In this document: positions 15,265-21,919 of the stretch, piece by piece | Position numbering within the stretch: the first letter of the stretch is position 1 | Layout of the letters: the number at the start of each line of letters is the position of its first letter | Made by a program: the position numbers and the translations under genes | The notes under the pieces: model-generated | What the model was told of the DNA's origin: nothing | Database searches by the model: none | The model's input: only the letters and a program-made list of their open reading frames with translations | Assembly: GCA_934162535.1 (NCBI GenBank) | Contig: CAKPJC010000022.1 | Span: 1-27,182 of the forward strand | DNA length: 27,182 nt | From: an uncultured Clostridia bacterium | GTDB taxonomy: Bacteria; Bacillota; Clostridia; TANB77; CAG-508 | Reading direction: 5' to 3'

Positions 15265-15336
15265 TTATACACCTTCTTTATTATTTATATATGAATTATA
15301 TCATATATAAATTTGGTTGACTATATTTTTTTAAAA

Positions 15337-15552
15337 TTACAAGTACTTGTATTCATCATAATCGTCTTTTTCTTTTTCGGCATATTTACTTATATTCTTT
15401 TCTATTGTGTCTTCAACAGCATCACCATATCCTGTTAATGCCGAAAATGGTGCAAATTGTGCAGACCTACTTTCTAAACTCATTTGTTTATGCTTTTTTG
15501 ATACATGGTGTTCTAAGTTTATTATGTCATCATATTTGTGTTCATCTCTCAC
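15337..15552 (-). CDS. YolD-like small protein paired with the Y-family polymerase
   Basis: The 71-residue protein has the segment MSLESRSAQFAPFSALTGYG (residues 24-43), which matches the small proteins often encoded beside UmuC/DinB-like polymerases in Firmicutes and annotated as YolD-like. A helper role in translesion synthesis is assumed for such genes, not proven. The start is GTG at 15552, supported by GGAGGG seven bases upstream; no in-frame ATG fits. It lies 13 bases after the polymerase stop, so the two are one operon. The tail is strongly charged. Confidence 0.78.
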   Translation of the reverse strand: MRDEHKYDDIINLEHHVSKKHKQMSLESRSAQFAPFSALTGYGDAVEDTIEKNISKYAEKEKDDYDEYKYL

Positions 15553-15565
15553 TTCGTTTCCCTCC

Positions 15566-17071
15566 TTATCCTTTATGTCCTCCTATTTGTCCATTCCTTT
15601 CTATTGTAGTTGCACCTTCTTCAAGGTTCATTGCTTTTATTATTGCATTTTTTCCGTATTTGTGCTTTATCTCTATTATTGCCTTTTGTATACTCTTTTC
15701 TTTTTTAAGCTTTTCTTTCTCAATCTTCTCTTTTTTGTATATTTCATCATAGTTTGTAAATAGATTTACTTGCTCATATTTTTTTGCTTCTTTCATCTCT
15801 TCTTTTTCATTTGATAAATTTCCTACAGTTAAATTTATTTTTCTTATTAACATATTTTTGTTTATTATGCTATCATATAATTTTATAAATCCCTCACATA
15901 TTATTCTTGTTGATGAAGTCTTTTTTTCAATTCTGTATGTACCATGTGCTGGTTTTGGGACTTGTCTGCCATATCTATCCTCTGTTATTTCTCCGTTGTA
16001 GACTGTTTTATATTTTGCGTTCTTTAGGTTTTCTACATCATAGTCTATGTGCAATACTAACATATCTGTTATGTATTGCTTTTCTACCATTTCTAGCACT
16101 ATTAGGTCTGCCATTTCTCTTATAATTAGTCTTGCCTTTTCATAATCATATGGACAATGCAATACTTGACCTGAGCTTATACTTTTTGTTGCCGGTTTAC
16201 ATGATTTTACACTTTTTATTGTAGTGCATTCCCATCCCCAACTATGGTCTATAAGTAATTCTGCATTTATCCCAAATAGTTTATATAGTAGTTCTTCATT
16301 TTCCACTGAACATCTTGCTACATCTCCCATTGTATACATTCTACGCTCTTCAAGTCTTTTTGCATATCCTTTTCCAACTCTCCAAAAGTCTGTAATTGGT
16401 CTATGCCCCCATAGCTTTTTTCTAAATGATATTTCATCAAGTTCTGCTATTCTTACTCCATATTTGTTCGGTTTTGTATGTTTTGCGACAATGTCCATTG
16501 CAATCTTGCATAAATACATGTTTGCCCCTATCCCTGCTGTTGCAGTTATCCCTGTTGTTTCATATACATCTCTTATTATTTTTGTTACTAACTCTTTTGC
16601 TGTCATTTGATATGTTTTTAAGTAATTTGTTAAGTCACAAAATATTTCGTCTATTGAATATGGAAATATATCTTCTGATGAAATATATTTTAAATATATA
16701 TTGTATATTTTTGTACTGTATTCCATGTAATGGGCCATTCTTGGTGGTGCTATTATATAAGCTAATTCTAAATTTTTATCTTTTTTTAGTTCTATGTCAT
16801 CATATGATTTACCTGTGAATGTATGATTTGTTGCATATATCTTTCTACCATTATTTACTGCTTTTACTTTTTGGATAACTTCATATAATCTTGCTCTACC
16901 AGGTATTCCATATGCTTTTAAACTTGGAGATACTGCAAGACATATTGTTTTTTCTGTTCTTGAATTGTCTGCAACTACCAAATTTGTTTTTAGTGGATCT
17001 AGCCCTCTTTCTTTACATTCTACTGATGCATAAAATGATTTTAAGTCAATAGATGCATATATTCTTTCCAC
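15566..17071 (-). CDS. Y-family DNA polymerase (UmuC/ImpB/MucB family)
   Basis: This is a translesion DNA polymerase of 501 residues. The catalytic acidic residues are present: Asp9 in YASIDLKSFYASVE and Asp141/Glu142 in YSIDEIFCDL. A steric-gate-type aromatic region (SFYASVEC), a helix-hairpin-helix-like segment around 215-260 (WRVGKGYAKRLEERRMYTMG) and a little-finger domain follow. The C-terminus after about 400 is Lys/Glu-rich. Length exceeds DinB (about 350) and fits the UV-repair/UmuC-like branch. The start is GTG at 17071 with a GGGGG ribosome binding site. The promoter carries a palindrome that could bind LexA (see the promoter entry), and a YolD-like gene follows, so SOS-type control is plausible. 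Confidence 0.93.
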   Translation of the reverse strand: MERIYASIDLKSFYASVECKERGLDPLKTNLVVADNSRTEKTICLAVSPSLKAYGIPGRARLYEVIQKVKAVNNGRKIYATNHTFTGKSYDDIELKKDKNLELAYIIAPPRMAHYMEYSTKIYNIYLKYISSEDIFPYSIDEIFCDLTNYLKTYQMTAKELVTKIIRDVYETTGITATAGIGANMYLCKIAMDIVAKHTKPNKYGVRIAELDEISFRKKLWGHRPITDFWRVGKGYAKRLEERRMYTMGDVARCSVENEELLYKLFGINAELLIDHSWGWECTTIKSVKSCKPATKSISSGQVLHCPYDYEKARLIIREMADLIVLEMVEKQYITDMLVLHIDYDVENLKNAKYKTVYNGEITEDRYGRQVPKPAHGTYRIEKKTSSTRIICEGFIKLYDSIINKNMLIRKINLTVGNLSNEKEEMKEAKKYEQVNLFTNYDEIYKKEKIEKEKLKKEKSIQKAIIEIKHKYGKNAIIKAMNLEEGATTIERNGQIGGHKG

Positions 17072-17097
17072 AATACATTCCCCCTTTTGCTAGCTAT

Positions 17098-17135
17098 AAT
17101 ATATCATATTTTCACGTTGCTGTAAACAATTGTTT
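17098..17135 (-). promoter_or_regulatory. Promoter of the polymerase operon with LexA-like palindrome
   Basis: TTTACA (17121-17126) and TATATT (17098-17103) on the minus strand are separated by 17 bases, each one mismatch from consensus. The perfect 12-base palindrome AAACAATTGTTT (17124-17135) overlaps the -35 box. It equals the clostridial/Bacillus GAAC-N4-GTTC type LexA core except for the outermost base on each side. Repression under normal conditions and SOS induction would fit the genes, but this is inference. Confidence 0.5.
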
Positions 17136-17169
17136 GTAATATATTTTTTCATTTTCCTTTATTTTTTTT

Positions 17170-17197
17170 TTGAAAAGTGATATTATAACAATATAAA
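17170..17197 (+). promoter_or_regulatory. Promoter of the Xer-like recombinase
   Basis: TTGAAA (17170-17175) and TATAAA (17192-17197) are separated by 16 bases, each one base from consensus. A GTGGAGG ribosome binding site (17204-17210) follows, 8 bases before the ATG at 17219. Confidence 0.6.
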
Positions 17198-17218
17198 ATT
17201 TTTGTGGAGGAATAATAT

Positions 17219-18199
17219 ATGATTTCTAAAGAAAAAAATCCAGAATATTTGAATTCATTTTTAAACTATTCTATAACTATACTTAATAAATCTCCTAATT
17301 CTGTAAAAGAATATAATTATGATTTAACTAATTTTTTGAAATATATGATGATACGTTTTAATCTTACAAATGAAAACGATTATGATAAAATTGATATTTC
17401 TAATTTTGCAGAAAATGATTTAAGAAAAATTACTCTTGAGGATATACATGCTTATGTTTCTCATTTGGCTGTTGATAATAGAAGTAAAGCAACTACAAGA
17501 GCAAGAAAAATATCTACTATACGAATATTTTTTAAGTATTTGTCTCAAAAAACTAATGTATTAGAGATTAACCCTGCTCAAAATTTGGAAACGCCAAAGC
17601 TTGAAAAAAGAATGCCAAAATATTTGTCATTAGATGATAGTAAAAAACTTTTAGAAGCAGCAGGTCACGAAGATAATAGAAATTATAAAAGAGATTATGC
17701 AATTACGACTCTTTTTCTTAATTGTGGCATGAGACTTTCTGAATTAGTTGGAATCAATATTAATGATATAGATTTCAGTGAATGTAAAATGACTGTTATT
17801 GGAAAAGGCAATAAGGAAAGAACTATTTATTTGAATAAAGCTTGCATGTTGGCAATTAATGATTATCTTTCTGTTAGACCCACTACAGTAAAACATGATA
17901 CCAAAAATTCTGATAAAGCTTTATTTATAAGTGAACAAAAAAAACGTATTAGTAATAGGACTGTTCAAGATATTGTTAGTAAGGAATTGAAAAAAGCAGG
18001 ATTAGATAACAAAAATCTTTCTGTACATAAGTTAAGACATACTGCTGCAACTCTTATGTATCAATATGGAGATGTTGATATTAGAGCATTACAAGAACTT
18101 TTAGGTCATGAAAGTATTTCAACTACTGAGATATATACTCATGTGAGTAATGAACAGGTTCGTAATGCTGTTGAAAGTAATCCTTTAGCAAATTTATAA
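17219..18199 (+). CDS. Tyrosine recombinase, XerC/XerD-like
   Basis: The only clear plus-strand gene encodes a 326-residue site-specific recombinase. Residues 10-110 form a SAM-like DNA-binding domain and 135-320 the catalytic domain. All active-site residues are visible: Arg172 (CGMRLSE), Lys196 or Lys199 in GKGNKER, His270 and Arg273 (HKLRH), His297 (LGHESI) and the nucleophile Tyr306 (TTEIYTH). Length and overall pattern fit chromosomal Xer-type recombinases that resolve dimers rather than phage integrases, which usually carry an extra N-terminal arm-binding domain. It lies divergent from the polymerase and ends at a bidirectional hairpin. No adjoining attachment site or phage genes are seen, so it is probably a resident housekeeping gene. 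Confidence 0.9.
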   Translation: MISKEKNPEYLNSFLNYSITILNKSPNSVKEYNYDLTNFLKYMMIRFNLTNENDYDKIDISNFAENDLRKITLEDIHAYVSHLAVDNRSKATTRARKISTIRIFFKYLSQKTNVLEINPAQNLETPKLEKRMPKYLSLDDSKKLLEAAGHEDNRNYKRDYAITTLFLNCGMRLSELVGININDIDFSECKMTVIGKGNKERTIYLNKACMLAINDYLSVRPTTVKHDTKNSDKALFISEQKKRISNRTVQDIVSKELKKAGLDNKNLSVHKLRHTAATLMYQYGDVDIRALQELLGHESISTTEIYTHVSNEQVRNAVESNPLANL

Positions 18200-18224
18200 C
18201 CAGTAATCCACATGATTACTGGTT
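18198..18224. terminator. Bidirectional terminator between recombinase and dpaB
   Basis: An 11-bp perfect stem (AACCAGTAATC at 18198-18208, GATTACTGGTT at 18214-18224) has a 5-base loop. It begins inside the recombinase stop codon and ends 1 base before the dpaB stop, so it can serve both convergent genes. Confidence 0.85.
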
Positions 18225-18225
18225 A

Positions 18226-18804
18226 TTATATTAGTATTGGCTGAATTTGTTCTCCATCTAATGCACATTCAATAGTTTTTGTTAAGTATGATGGAGAAAA
18301 TGCTATTGAGCGTGGTTTTGTAATTGGATTATCTTGTCTAAATGGCACAAAATAATAGTTTTTTCTGTTTAATAATTTACCTATATTTTCACTTGAACCT
18401 GATAGTCCATCATTTGTTGCTATTGCAATTACAACGGGTCTCTCATCTCGTAAATGTGCTTTTACTGTGTTTGTTGCAATATCTTCGTTTATGTTATTTG
18501 CTAATTTACCTATTATATTTCCTGATGCTGGGGCAATAATGATTATGTCTAATTTTTCACTATAGCCTATTGATTCTATTTCATTTAGCTTACTTCTTAC
18601 TCTTTGTTTTGTTATTTGTTCTATTTCAATTATACAGTCTTCAATTCTTCCATATTTAGTATTTGCCATATAACATTCTTCTGATATTATTGGTATAATT
18701 CTAGCTTGCTGTTTTACCAGATTTTTCATTTCAATTATTGTATTTTTAATTGCATAGTTCACGCCTGTAATTATAAATCCTATTTTCTTTTCTTTTAAGT
18801 TCAT
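18226..18804 (-). CDS. dpaB: Dipicolinate synthase subunit B
   Basis: This is the flavoprotein subunit of dipicolinate synthase, made in the mother cell; dipicolinate accumulates in the spore core with calcium. The 192-residue product follows SpoVFB from end to end: KKIGFIITGVNY (flavoprotein start), a central IIAPASGNIIGKLANNI segment, RPVVIAIATNDGL, YYFVPFRQDNPITKP and a C-terminal 'QIQPILI' like the QLQPILV of Bacillus. The start is the ATG with GGGGGC upstream; an extension of 23 codons lacks such a site. The usual partner gene dpaA is not adjacent: TrhA is upstream, and a convergent recombinase lies downstream. A SigK-like promoter is visible. Presence of the gene implies sporulation. 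Confidence 0.92.
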   Translation of the reverse strand: MNLKEKKIGFIITGVNYAIKNTIIEMKNLVKQQARIIPIISEECYMANTKYGRIEDCIIEIEQITKQRVRSKLNEIESIGYSEKLDIIIIAPASGNIIGKLANNINEDIATNTVKAHLRDERPVVIAIATNDGLSGSSENIGKLLNRKNYYFVPFRQDNPITKPRSIAFSPSYLTKTIECALDGEQIQPILI

Positions 18805-18823
18805 ATTATATGCCCCCTTTATA

Positions 18824-18851
18824 TATAATATGAATATAAAAGAGTTTTTGT
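18824..18851 (-). promoter_or_regulatory. SigK-like promoter candidate of dpaB
   Basis: On the minus strand CATATTATA (18824-18832) fits the mother-cell -10 consensus CATANNNTA, and an AC core (18850-18851) lies 17 bases upstream, as in SigK promoters. It is about 20 bases before the ATG. The AT-rich context makes chance matches possible. Confidence 0.45.
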
Positions 18852-18883
18852 CGAAAATGTAATGTTTTTTCATAAATGTATTT

Positions 18884-19558
18884 TTAAATTACATACATTA
18901 AGACACATAGCATGTGTAACATATTTCCAAAGAATACACATAAGTGAAATATTGAATGCATATATTTGCGTTTTTTACCTACACCATATAATACTGCACC
19001 TATTGTATATATTATTCCCCCTGTAACAAGTAATACAAAACCTGGCATTCCTAATAACGTTGGTAATATATTAGCTTTTATTATGATACACCAGCCCATT
19101 GCTAAATAACATATCATTGAAAATACTTTGAATTTTTTTAGGTCTATTGCATTTAGTATTATCCCTAATATTGCAAATCCCCATACTATTCCAAATATTG
19201 TCCAACCCATTACTGGTGAATATCCTCTTAATGCGCATAATGCAAACGGAGTATATGAGCCTGATATTAATACAAATATTGCACAATGGTCTAATATTTG
19301 GAATACTTTTTTCGATTTTAGCTTAGGACTTAATCCATGATATATACTTGACATACAATATAAAAATAACATTGATACTCCAAATATAACTCCACTTATT
19401 ATTCCGTATGGATTGTGATGTATTGCTCCAAATACACTTCCAAGTACTATCATTACAATACCAGCAACACCACCAACTATGTGTGATACCATATTAAATA
19501 TTTCTTCTCCTTTTGTATATGTTGGTAAAACCCTATCTGATAATTTTGTTCTTTTCAT
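18884..19558 (-). CDS. TrhA/hemolysin III family membrane protein (PAQR superfamily)
   Basis: The 224-residue protein has seven hydrophobic helices. It shows the PAQR-type metal site: a His in the first helix (NMVSHIVGG), SIYHGLSP in the second to third region, and two His in the C-terminal helix (MHSIFHLCVFFGNMLH). In Bacillus, the YplQ/TrhA protein is tied to membrane-fluidity homeostasis; the 'hemolysin III' name is historical. The ATG at 19558 follows AGGAGTGATAAAAA. It has its own promoter with a dyad over the start point and ends before dpaB, which has a separate promoter. Confidence 0.9.
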   Translation of the reverse strand: MKRTKLSDRVLPTYTKGEEIFNMVSHIVGGVAGIVMIVLGSVFGAIHHNPYGIISGVIFGVSMLFLYCMSSIYHGLSPKLKSKKVFQILDHCAIFVLISGSYTPFALCALRGYSPVMGWTIFGIVWGFAILGIILNAIDLKKFKVFSMICYLAMGWCIIIKANILPTLLGMPGFVLLVTGGIIYTIGAVLYGVGKKRKYMHSIFHLCVFFGNMLHMLCVLMYVI

Positions 19559-19584
19559 TTTTTATCACTCCTATTCAAAATAAT

Positions 19585-19640
19585 AACATCTAGTATTGAT
19601 TACTAGATGTTATTATATCGTATATTTTATAATCTGTCTA
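19585..19640 (-). promoter_or_regulatory. Promoter of trhA with a perfect dyad at the transcription start
   Basis: On the minus strand TAGACA (19635-19640) and TATAAT (19612-19617) are separated by 17 bases. Immediately downstream, AACATCTAGTA (19585-19595) and TACTAGATGTT (19601-19611) form an 11-bp perfect inverted repeat with a 5-base centre. The dyad covers the expected start point, as an operator or leader hairpin would. Confidence 0.65.
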
Positions 19641-19773
19641 TACTTTTAAAAATTTTTTTTGATTCTATAGCACCATTTATATATTCTAAAATTGTATTTT
19701 TCAAAATTTATTTTTTCTTTTAATTTATTGAAAACTGTAATTTTCTCATCTCCTAAAAATAAATTAACCAAGT

Positions 19774-19803
19774 GACCAAGTACCAAAATTATGGTACTTG
19801 GTC
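19774..19803 (-). terminator. Terminator of the ABC importer genes
   Basis: GACCAAGTACCA (19774-19785) pairs perfectly with TGGTACTTGGTC (19792-19803) around a 6-base loop. It lies about 60 bases after the binding-protein stop; the minus-strand continuation is T-rich (TTAATTTATTTTT) but not immediate. Between this hairpin and the stop lies a short GC-richer patch of unknown meaning. Confidence 0.55.
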
Positions 19804-19862
19804 CTGGACATTGCCTCGATAAGCCGTACGATAAAAATCCATAAAGTGATTTACATAATTTT

Positions 19863-20873
19863 TTATTTTACAACTTTTTCTGCAAAAGCATTATTTATAA
19901 TTTTGTCATATGGTGCTTTTTTCTGTAATTCTCCTGCTTCTGTCATGATTAATTGCAATTTGTCAAAAGCTTCTTGTTTTAATATAGGATTTTCTTTCCA
20001 TGCATCTATGTTTTTATATTTTTGTACTGATTTTTCTAATGATTCTACGGTAGTATCTGGGAAGAATTGTTGTATTTTTTCTGCCACCTCTTTTGAAGTA
20101 TGATTTTTAGTCCATTGTTCTCCTTTATATATCGCCTTTGTAAATTTCTCTACGATTTCTTTATTATTATTTATATAACTTTTTTTAGCACAATATGCAG
20201 TATATGGTACTTCTCCTGCTGATTCTCCAACAGACGCTACAACATATCCCTTTCCTGCATCTTCTGTCATAGAAGCGGTTGGCTCAAATAGTGTAACATA
20301 TTCTGCTGTACCACCTGTGAATGCACCAGCCATTAAGTCAAATTTAATACTATCATCTAATGTTAAATCTGTTTGAGGATTTATCCCATTTTGTTTTAAC
20401 ACATATTCTAATGTCATATATGGTACTCCACCTTTTCTACCTGGTATTACAGTTTTTCCTTTCAAATCATTCCATGAGAAATTGTCTGTTTTATTTTTAC
20501 TTACTAAAAATGATCCATCTTTTTGTGTTAATTGAGCAAATACCTCAACATAATCTTCTTTTCCTTCATTGTATACATATATTGCTGCTTCTGGTCCACA
20601 TAAACCAATATCGCTTTGACCAGCCAATAATGCTGTCATTACCTTGTCAGCTCCCTGACCTGTTGTTATTTCCAATTTTATTCCTTCTTCTTCAAAGAAA
20701 CCATTTGATATAGCTACATATTGTGGGGCATAAAATACTGATCTTGTAACCTCATTTAGCTGAATAGTTGTCAGGTCTGCTGTTTTTTCTTCTTTTGAAC
20801 GATTATTATAAATAATCAATTCTGCACCTATAATAAGTATGATACAAATTATTATTATTATAAATTTTTTCAT
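19863..20873 (-). CDS. ABC transporter substrate-binding protein, NMT1/SsuA/TauA type
   Basis: This is the solute receptor of a nitrate/sulfonate/taurine-family importer, 336 residues. An N-terminal hydrophobic stretch (about 4-22) serves as membrane anchor or signal; no classical lipobox Cys follows it. The body has the family pattern: 'YAPQYVAISNGFFEEEGI', 'GADKVMTALLAGQSDIGLCG', 'LKGKTVIPGRKGGVPYMTLE', and a C-terminal helix region. The ligand is not predictable; members bind alkanesulfonates, taurine, nitrate, riboflavin or thiamine precursors. The ATG has GGAGGAAAT ahead and lies 13 bases after the permease. Because the ATPase gene upstream is truncated, this gene may have lost its own promoter. 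Confidence 0.9.
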   Translation of the reverse strand: MKKFIIIIICIILIIGAELIIYNNRSKEEKTADLTTIQLNEVTRSVFYAPQYVAISNGFFEEEGIKLEITTGQGADKVMTALLAGQSDIGLCGPEAAIYVYNEGKEDYVEVFAQLTQKDGSFLVSKNKTDNFSWNDLKGKTVIPGRKGGVPYMTLEYVLKQNGINPQTDLTLDDSIKFDLMAGAFTGGTAEYVTLFEPTASMTEDAGKGYVVASVGESAGEVPYTAYCAKKSYINNNKEIVEKFTKAIYKGEQWTKNHTSKEVAEKIQQFFPDTTVESLEKSVQKYKNIDAWKENPILKQEAFDKLQLIMTEAGELQKKAPYDKIINNAFAEKVVK

Positions 20874-20886
20874 ATTTCCTCCAATT

Positions 20887-21687
20887 TTATTTTACAATTT
20901 TCTTTTCTAATAAAACTATACTTTCGTACATTAAGGCTGCTACTATAGCTAAAATTATTACACTTGTCATTACCAAGTCTAATTGGAATACCTGCCCACC
21001 ATATACTATTAAATATCCTAATCCTCCTTTTGATACAAGAAATTCCCCAGTTATTACTCCTACTAAAGTTAATCCAATATTTACTTTTAATGTATTGAAA
21101 AATGTTGCTATATTTGATGGTATAACTATTTTTGTTAATATTTGTATTTTTGTAGCATTAAATGTTTTTACCATTTTTATTTTCTCTTTATCTGTGTTTA
21201 CAAATCCATTTAATATATCTAATATTGTTACTATTAGTGAAATTGCTAATGCCATAACTACTATTGCTGGCATTCCTGCTCCGACCCATATTATTATTAC
21301 AGGACCTAATGCAATTTTGGGTAAACTATTTAATACAACTAAAAATGGTTCAGATACTTTTGATATAAATGGTGACCACCACAATATTATTGCTGTAATC
21401 ACTCCCATTACTGTTCCTAGTGAAAATCCTATAAGTGTTTCTATACATGTTATTTTGAGATGTTCTAATAAATCATTTGATGATAAATTTAAAAATGTTT
21501 TTAGTATTCTTGATGGCTGACTTGCAATAAAGCTGTCTATTATGCCTTTATTTGCGAGTATCTCCCATGTTGCTATAAATGCTACTAATATAAATATTTG
21601 TGTGAATACAATTTCTATTTTTCTTATTTTTGTTTTTTTTAAGTATTTTTTTCTGTCTTCTGATATTTGGATTTTATTTTTTTTCAT
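20887..21687 (-). CDS. ABC transporter permease, SsuC/TauC type
   Basis: The 266-residue membrane subunit has about six helices. The cytoplasmic EAA-type loop that contacts the ATPase is KTFNATKIQILTKIVIPSNI (around residues 171-190). 'LNSLPKIALGPVIIIWVG' and 'GEFLVSKGGLGYLI' are typical of the nitrate/sulfonate/taurine family. The ATG overlaps the last 14 bases of the ATPase remnant, and an AAGGAG site lies ahead of it, so translation was once coupled to the ATPase. Without an intact ATPase nearby the transporter may be inactive, or may borrow an ATPase encoded elsewhere. Confidence 0.9.
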   Translation of the reverse strand: MKKNKIQISEDRKKYLKKTKIRKIEIVFTQIFILVAFIATWEILANKGIIDSFIASQPSRILKTFLNLSSNDLLEHLKITCIETLIGFSLGTVMGVITAIILWWSPFISKVSEPFLVVLNSLPKIALGPVIIIWVGAGMPAIVVMALAISLIVTILDILNGFVNTDKEKIKMVKTFNATKIQILTKIVIPSNIATFFNTLKVNIGLTLVGVITGEFLVSKGGLGYLIVYGGQVFQLDLVMTSVIILAIVAALMYESIVLLEKKIVK

Positions 21688-21856
21688 GTTCGTCTAACTC
21701 CTTCCATAATAGATTAAAGTATTGACTAAATTTAGGACTTTCTCTACAGTTTAGAGGAGTTCGATTTTCTACATTAAATTCTATTTTATGAATGTTTTTT
21801 ATTGTTGCTGGCCTTTTTGTTAATACTACTATTCTGTCTGACATGCTTATCGCTTC
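21674..21856 (-). pseudogene. C-terminal remnant of the ABC importer ATPase (SsuB/TauB type)
   Basis: The frame reads EAISMSDRIVVLTKRPATIK and ends ...WKELDEHEKK, the end of a nitrate/sulfonate/taurine ATPase just past the H-loop. About 60 codons remain; Walker A, signature and Walker B are gone. Upstream of 21856 homology stops abruptly (LFLYQP in place of the expected THDI) and the frame closes at a stop near 21916. The break lies about 40 bases before the terminator palindrome of the serine recombinase gene, so an insertion or recombination event cut the gene. The missing 5' part is not found within the remaining 5 kb of the window. Confidence 0.85.
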
Positions 21857-21897
21857 TGGTTGATATAAAAATAGGCCGTTTTGATTTTTATTTTTGA

Positions 21898-21917
21898 CTA
21901 ATTTAATATTAAATTAG
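21898..21917. terminator. Perfect palindrome after the serine recombinase gene
   Basis: CTAATTTAAT followed by ATTAAATTAG is a perfect 20-base palindrome, starting 2 bases after the recombinase stop, with TTTTTATTTTT-like AT-rich sequence beyond. It could terminate transcription from the recombinase, or mark the end of the mobile element. Confidence 0.5.
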
Positions 21918-21919
21918 CC

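Noticed and set aside
17219..18199. Tyrosine recombinase as a prophage integrase
   Set aside because: No arm-type DNA-binding domain, no phage genes, no flanking tRNA or attachment repeats; the length fits Xer proteins.
18805..18873. N-terminal extension of dpaB (23 codons)
   Set aside because: The ATG at 18804 has a strong ribosome binding site and gives the family N-terminus; the extension has neither.
19800..19860. Short frame MDFYRTAYRGNVQDQVP on the minus strand as a gene
   Set aside because: Only 17 codons, no ribosome binding site, and it runs into a probable terminator hairpin.
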